7,449 nucleotides of DNA from an uncultured Mailhella sp. (GTDB lineage Bacteria > Desulfobacterota > Desulfovibrionia > Desulfovibrionales > Desulfovibrionaceae): contig CAJJMX010000079.1 of assembly GCA_905192935.1 (NCBI GenBank), positions 1 to 7,449 of the forward strand, given 5' to 3'. A program made the position numbers and the translations under genes. Positions 5,942 to 7,449 of this stretch are shown piece after piece (the stretch's first letter is position 1; each line of letters begins with the position of its first letter). Below the pieces are notes generated by a model. That model was not told the origin of the DNA. It did not search any database and saw nothing but the letters and a program-made list of their open reading frames with translations.

Positions 5942-7449
5942 ATGAGTGATACCGTTACTCTGACTATAGACGGCCAGAAAGTGACCGCCCCCGCGGACGC
6001 CACCATACTGGAAGCCGCAAAACTTGTCGGCATCAACATCCCCACGCTCTGCTACCATCCCCTGCTGCGCCCCGAAGGTTCCTGCCGCGTGTGCGTGTGC
6101 AAGGTGACGAAGGCCCGTTCCTTCATCCCCGCCTGCATCGCCAAGGTGAGCGAAGGCATGGAAGTGTTCACCAACGATCCCGAAGTGCTCGAATCGCGCA
6201 AGAACATCGTGGAACTGCTGCTTGCCAACCATCCCAAGGACTGCCTTTCCTGCTCGCGTTCCGGCAACTGCGAACTGCAGCGCGTGGCCAACAATCTCGG
6301 CATCCGCCGCGTCCGCTACGAGTACAACCGTCCGCCCATGGAAAAGGATGAAAGCAATCCCTGCATCGTGCGCGATCCGGAAAAGTGCATTCTCTGCGGC
6401 CGCTGCGTGCGCATGTGCGCCGAAGTGCAGGGCGTGAGCATCTATTCCTTCGCCTACCGCGGCCTCAACGCCCGCGTGACCCCGGCCTTCAATCTCGGTC
6501 TCGGCGAAGTGTCCTGCACCTTCTGCGGTCAGTGCCGCAAGGTCTGCCCCACCGGCGCCATCACCCTGAAAAGCGACATCGAGCGCGCCTGGCAGGCCCT
6601 GCGCGATCCGGAAAAGATCGTCATGGTGCAGACCGCTCCCTCCGTGCGCGTGGCCATAAGCGAACCCTTCGGCGGCAAGCCCGGCGACATCGCCACCGGA
6701 CAGATGGTGAGCGCCCTGCGCCGCCTCGGCTTCGACAAGGTCTTCGACACCAACTGGTCGGCCGACCTCACCATCATGGAGGAAGGTCACGAGCTCGTCG
6801 ACCGCGTGAAGAACGGCGGCACCCTGCCCATGATCACGAGCTGCTCGCCCGGCTGGATCAACTTCATCGAGCTCTACTACCCCGACCTGCTTTCGCATCT
6901 CTCCACGGCCAAGAGCCCGCAGTCCATGTTCGGCGCCATGCTCAAGACCTACTACGCCCAGAAGCAGGGCATCGATCCCTCCAAGATCGTGTCCGTGTCC
7001 ATCATGCCCTGCACCGCCAAGAAGTTCGAGGCCGAGCGCCGCGAACTCTCGGCCAGCGGCTTCGCCGACACCGACATCGTGCTCACCACCACCGAACTCG
7101 CCCAGATGATCAAGGAAGCCAACATCAGCTTCTTCGCCCTGCCCGAGGAAGACTTCGATCCCATCATGGGCGAGGGCTCCGGCGCGGGCAACATCTTCGG
7201 CGCCACGGGCGGCGTCATGGAAGCCGCCATGCGCACCGCCTACAAGGTCATCACCGGCGAGGAAATGGAGCCCGTCGAACTTGAAGCCGTGCGCGGCATG
7301 GAAGGCATCCGCGAGGCCGAAATCGACTTCAACGGCCTTCTCAAGCTCAAGGTGGCCGTGGCCCACGGTCTCGCCAACGCCCGCAAGGTCTGCGCCATGA
7401 TACGCGAAGGCAATCCCCGCGGATGGAACTTCATCGAGATCATGGCCTG
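5942..7449 (+). CDS. hydA: [FeFe] hydrogenase catalytic subunit HydA/HndD, C-terminus cut by window edge
   Basis: Reads open for 502 codons to the window end; no stop is reached. The H2-forming and H2-oxidising subunit of the HydABC complex. N-terminal [2Fe-2S] domain: C37, C48, C51, C65. His-ligated [4Fe-4S]: H97, C101, C104, C110. Two ferredoxin-type [4Fe-4S] sites: C149/C152/C155/C202 and C192/C195/C198/C159. The H-cluster domain starts near 225: motif 1 TSCSPGW (299-305), motif 2 MPCTAKKFE (355-363), then GEGSGAGNIFGATGGVMEAA (410-429). The sequence stops at FIEIMA, just before the expected MACxGGC third motif. Residues matching the proton path of Clostridium pasteurianum CpI are kept (E281, E284, R288, C301, S321). 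The position of the CpI ligand C300 is Ser302. GAGGAG (5929-5934) lies seven bases before the ATG and 23 bases separate it from hydB. About 80 or more residues are missing, so an extra C-terminal domain cannot be assessed. Confidence 0.96.
   Translation, partial: MSDTVTLTIDGQKVTAPADATILEAAKLVGINIPTLCYHPLLRPEGSCRVCVCKVTKARSFIPACIAKVSEGMEVFTNDPEVLESRKNIVELLLANHPKDCLSCSRSGNCELQRVANNLGIRRVRYEYNRPPMEKDESNPCIVRDPEKCILCGRCVRMCAEVQGVSIYSFAYRGLNARVTPAFNLGLGEVSCTFCGQCRKVCPTGAITLKSDIERAWQALRDPEKIVMVQTAPSVRVAISEPFGGKPGDIATGQMVSALRRLGFDKVFDTNWSADLTIMEEGHELVDRVKNGGTLPMITSCSPGWINFIELYYPDLLSHLSTAKSPQSMFGAMLKTYYAQKQGIDPSKIVSVSIMPCTAKKFEAERRELSASGFADTDIVLTTTELAQMIKEANISFFALPEEDFDPIMGEGSGAGNIFGATGGVMEAAMRTAYKVITGEEMEPVELEAVRGMEGIREAEIDFNGLLKLKVAVAHGLANARKVCAMIREGNPRGWNFIEIMA

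Noticed and set aside
5636..7366. 576-codon open frame on the minus strand opposite hydA and the end of hydB
   Set aside because: Same codon-bias artefact. It spans a gene boundary on the other strand and shows no recognisable domain or ribosome site.
3533..7449. Reading the three genes as part of respiratory complex I (nuoE, nuoF, nuoG)
   Set aside because: The third gene has the H-cluster motifs of [FeFe] hydrogenase, and HydB carries N- and C-terminal iron-sulfur domains that NuoF lacks.

Overview
The window is GC-rich bacterial DNA with strongly GC-biased third codon positions. The gene content suggests a strictly anaerobic bacterium, most likely a deltaproteobacterial sulfate/sulfite reducer of the Desulfovibrio–Bilophila kind. 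That assignment is an inference from the [FeFe]-hydrogenase type, the tripartite tricarboxylate transporter genes and the composition; no rRNA or other taxonomic marker is present apart from a fragment of infA.

Layout from left to right. (1) Bases 1-142, minus strand: the first 47 codons of infA (translation initiation factor IF-1), running off the left edge. (2) Bases 143-306: a divergent intergenic region with a good sigma70-type promoter (TTGCCC-17-TATACT) pointing right. (3) Bases 307-2152: tctB and tctA, the small and large membrane subunits of a tripartite tricarboxylate transporter (TTT), one base apart. (4) Bases 2153-2336: an AT-rich regulatory island with a direct repeat, an inverted repeat and a promoter candidate. 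(5) Bases 2337-3365: tctC, the periplasmic solute-binding protein of the TTT system, followed by a clear intrinsic terminator (3387-3421). (6) Bases 3422-3532: a leader with small GC hairpins. (7) Bases 3533-7449: hydC-hydB-hydA (also named hndA/hndC/hndD), a tightly packed operon for a multimeric, probably electron-bifurcating, NAD(H)- and ferredoxin-linked [FeFe] hydrogenase. hydA is cut by the right edge at the third H-cluster motif.

How the genes work together. TctC should capture an organic acid in the periplasm and hand it to the TctA/TctB membrane complex for uptake driven by an ion gradient. HydC, HydB and HydA should form one cytoplasmic complex. Electrons pass between NADH at the FMN site of HydB, ferredoxin and the H-cluster of HydA through a chain of iron-sulfur clusters, producing or consuming H2. 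The two modules are separated by a terminator and nothing links them functionally.

I do not see a previously undescribed system. Points worth a second look are: a Ser in place of the usual second Cys of the first H-cluster motif of HydA (TSCSPGW); the HndB-type domain fused to HydB rather than encoded separately; the unusual tctB-tctA-tctC order with tctC under its own apparent control; a shortened TctA C-terminus; and the structured AT-rich region upstream of tctC.
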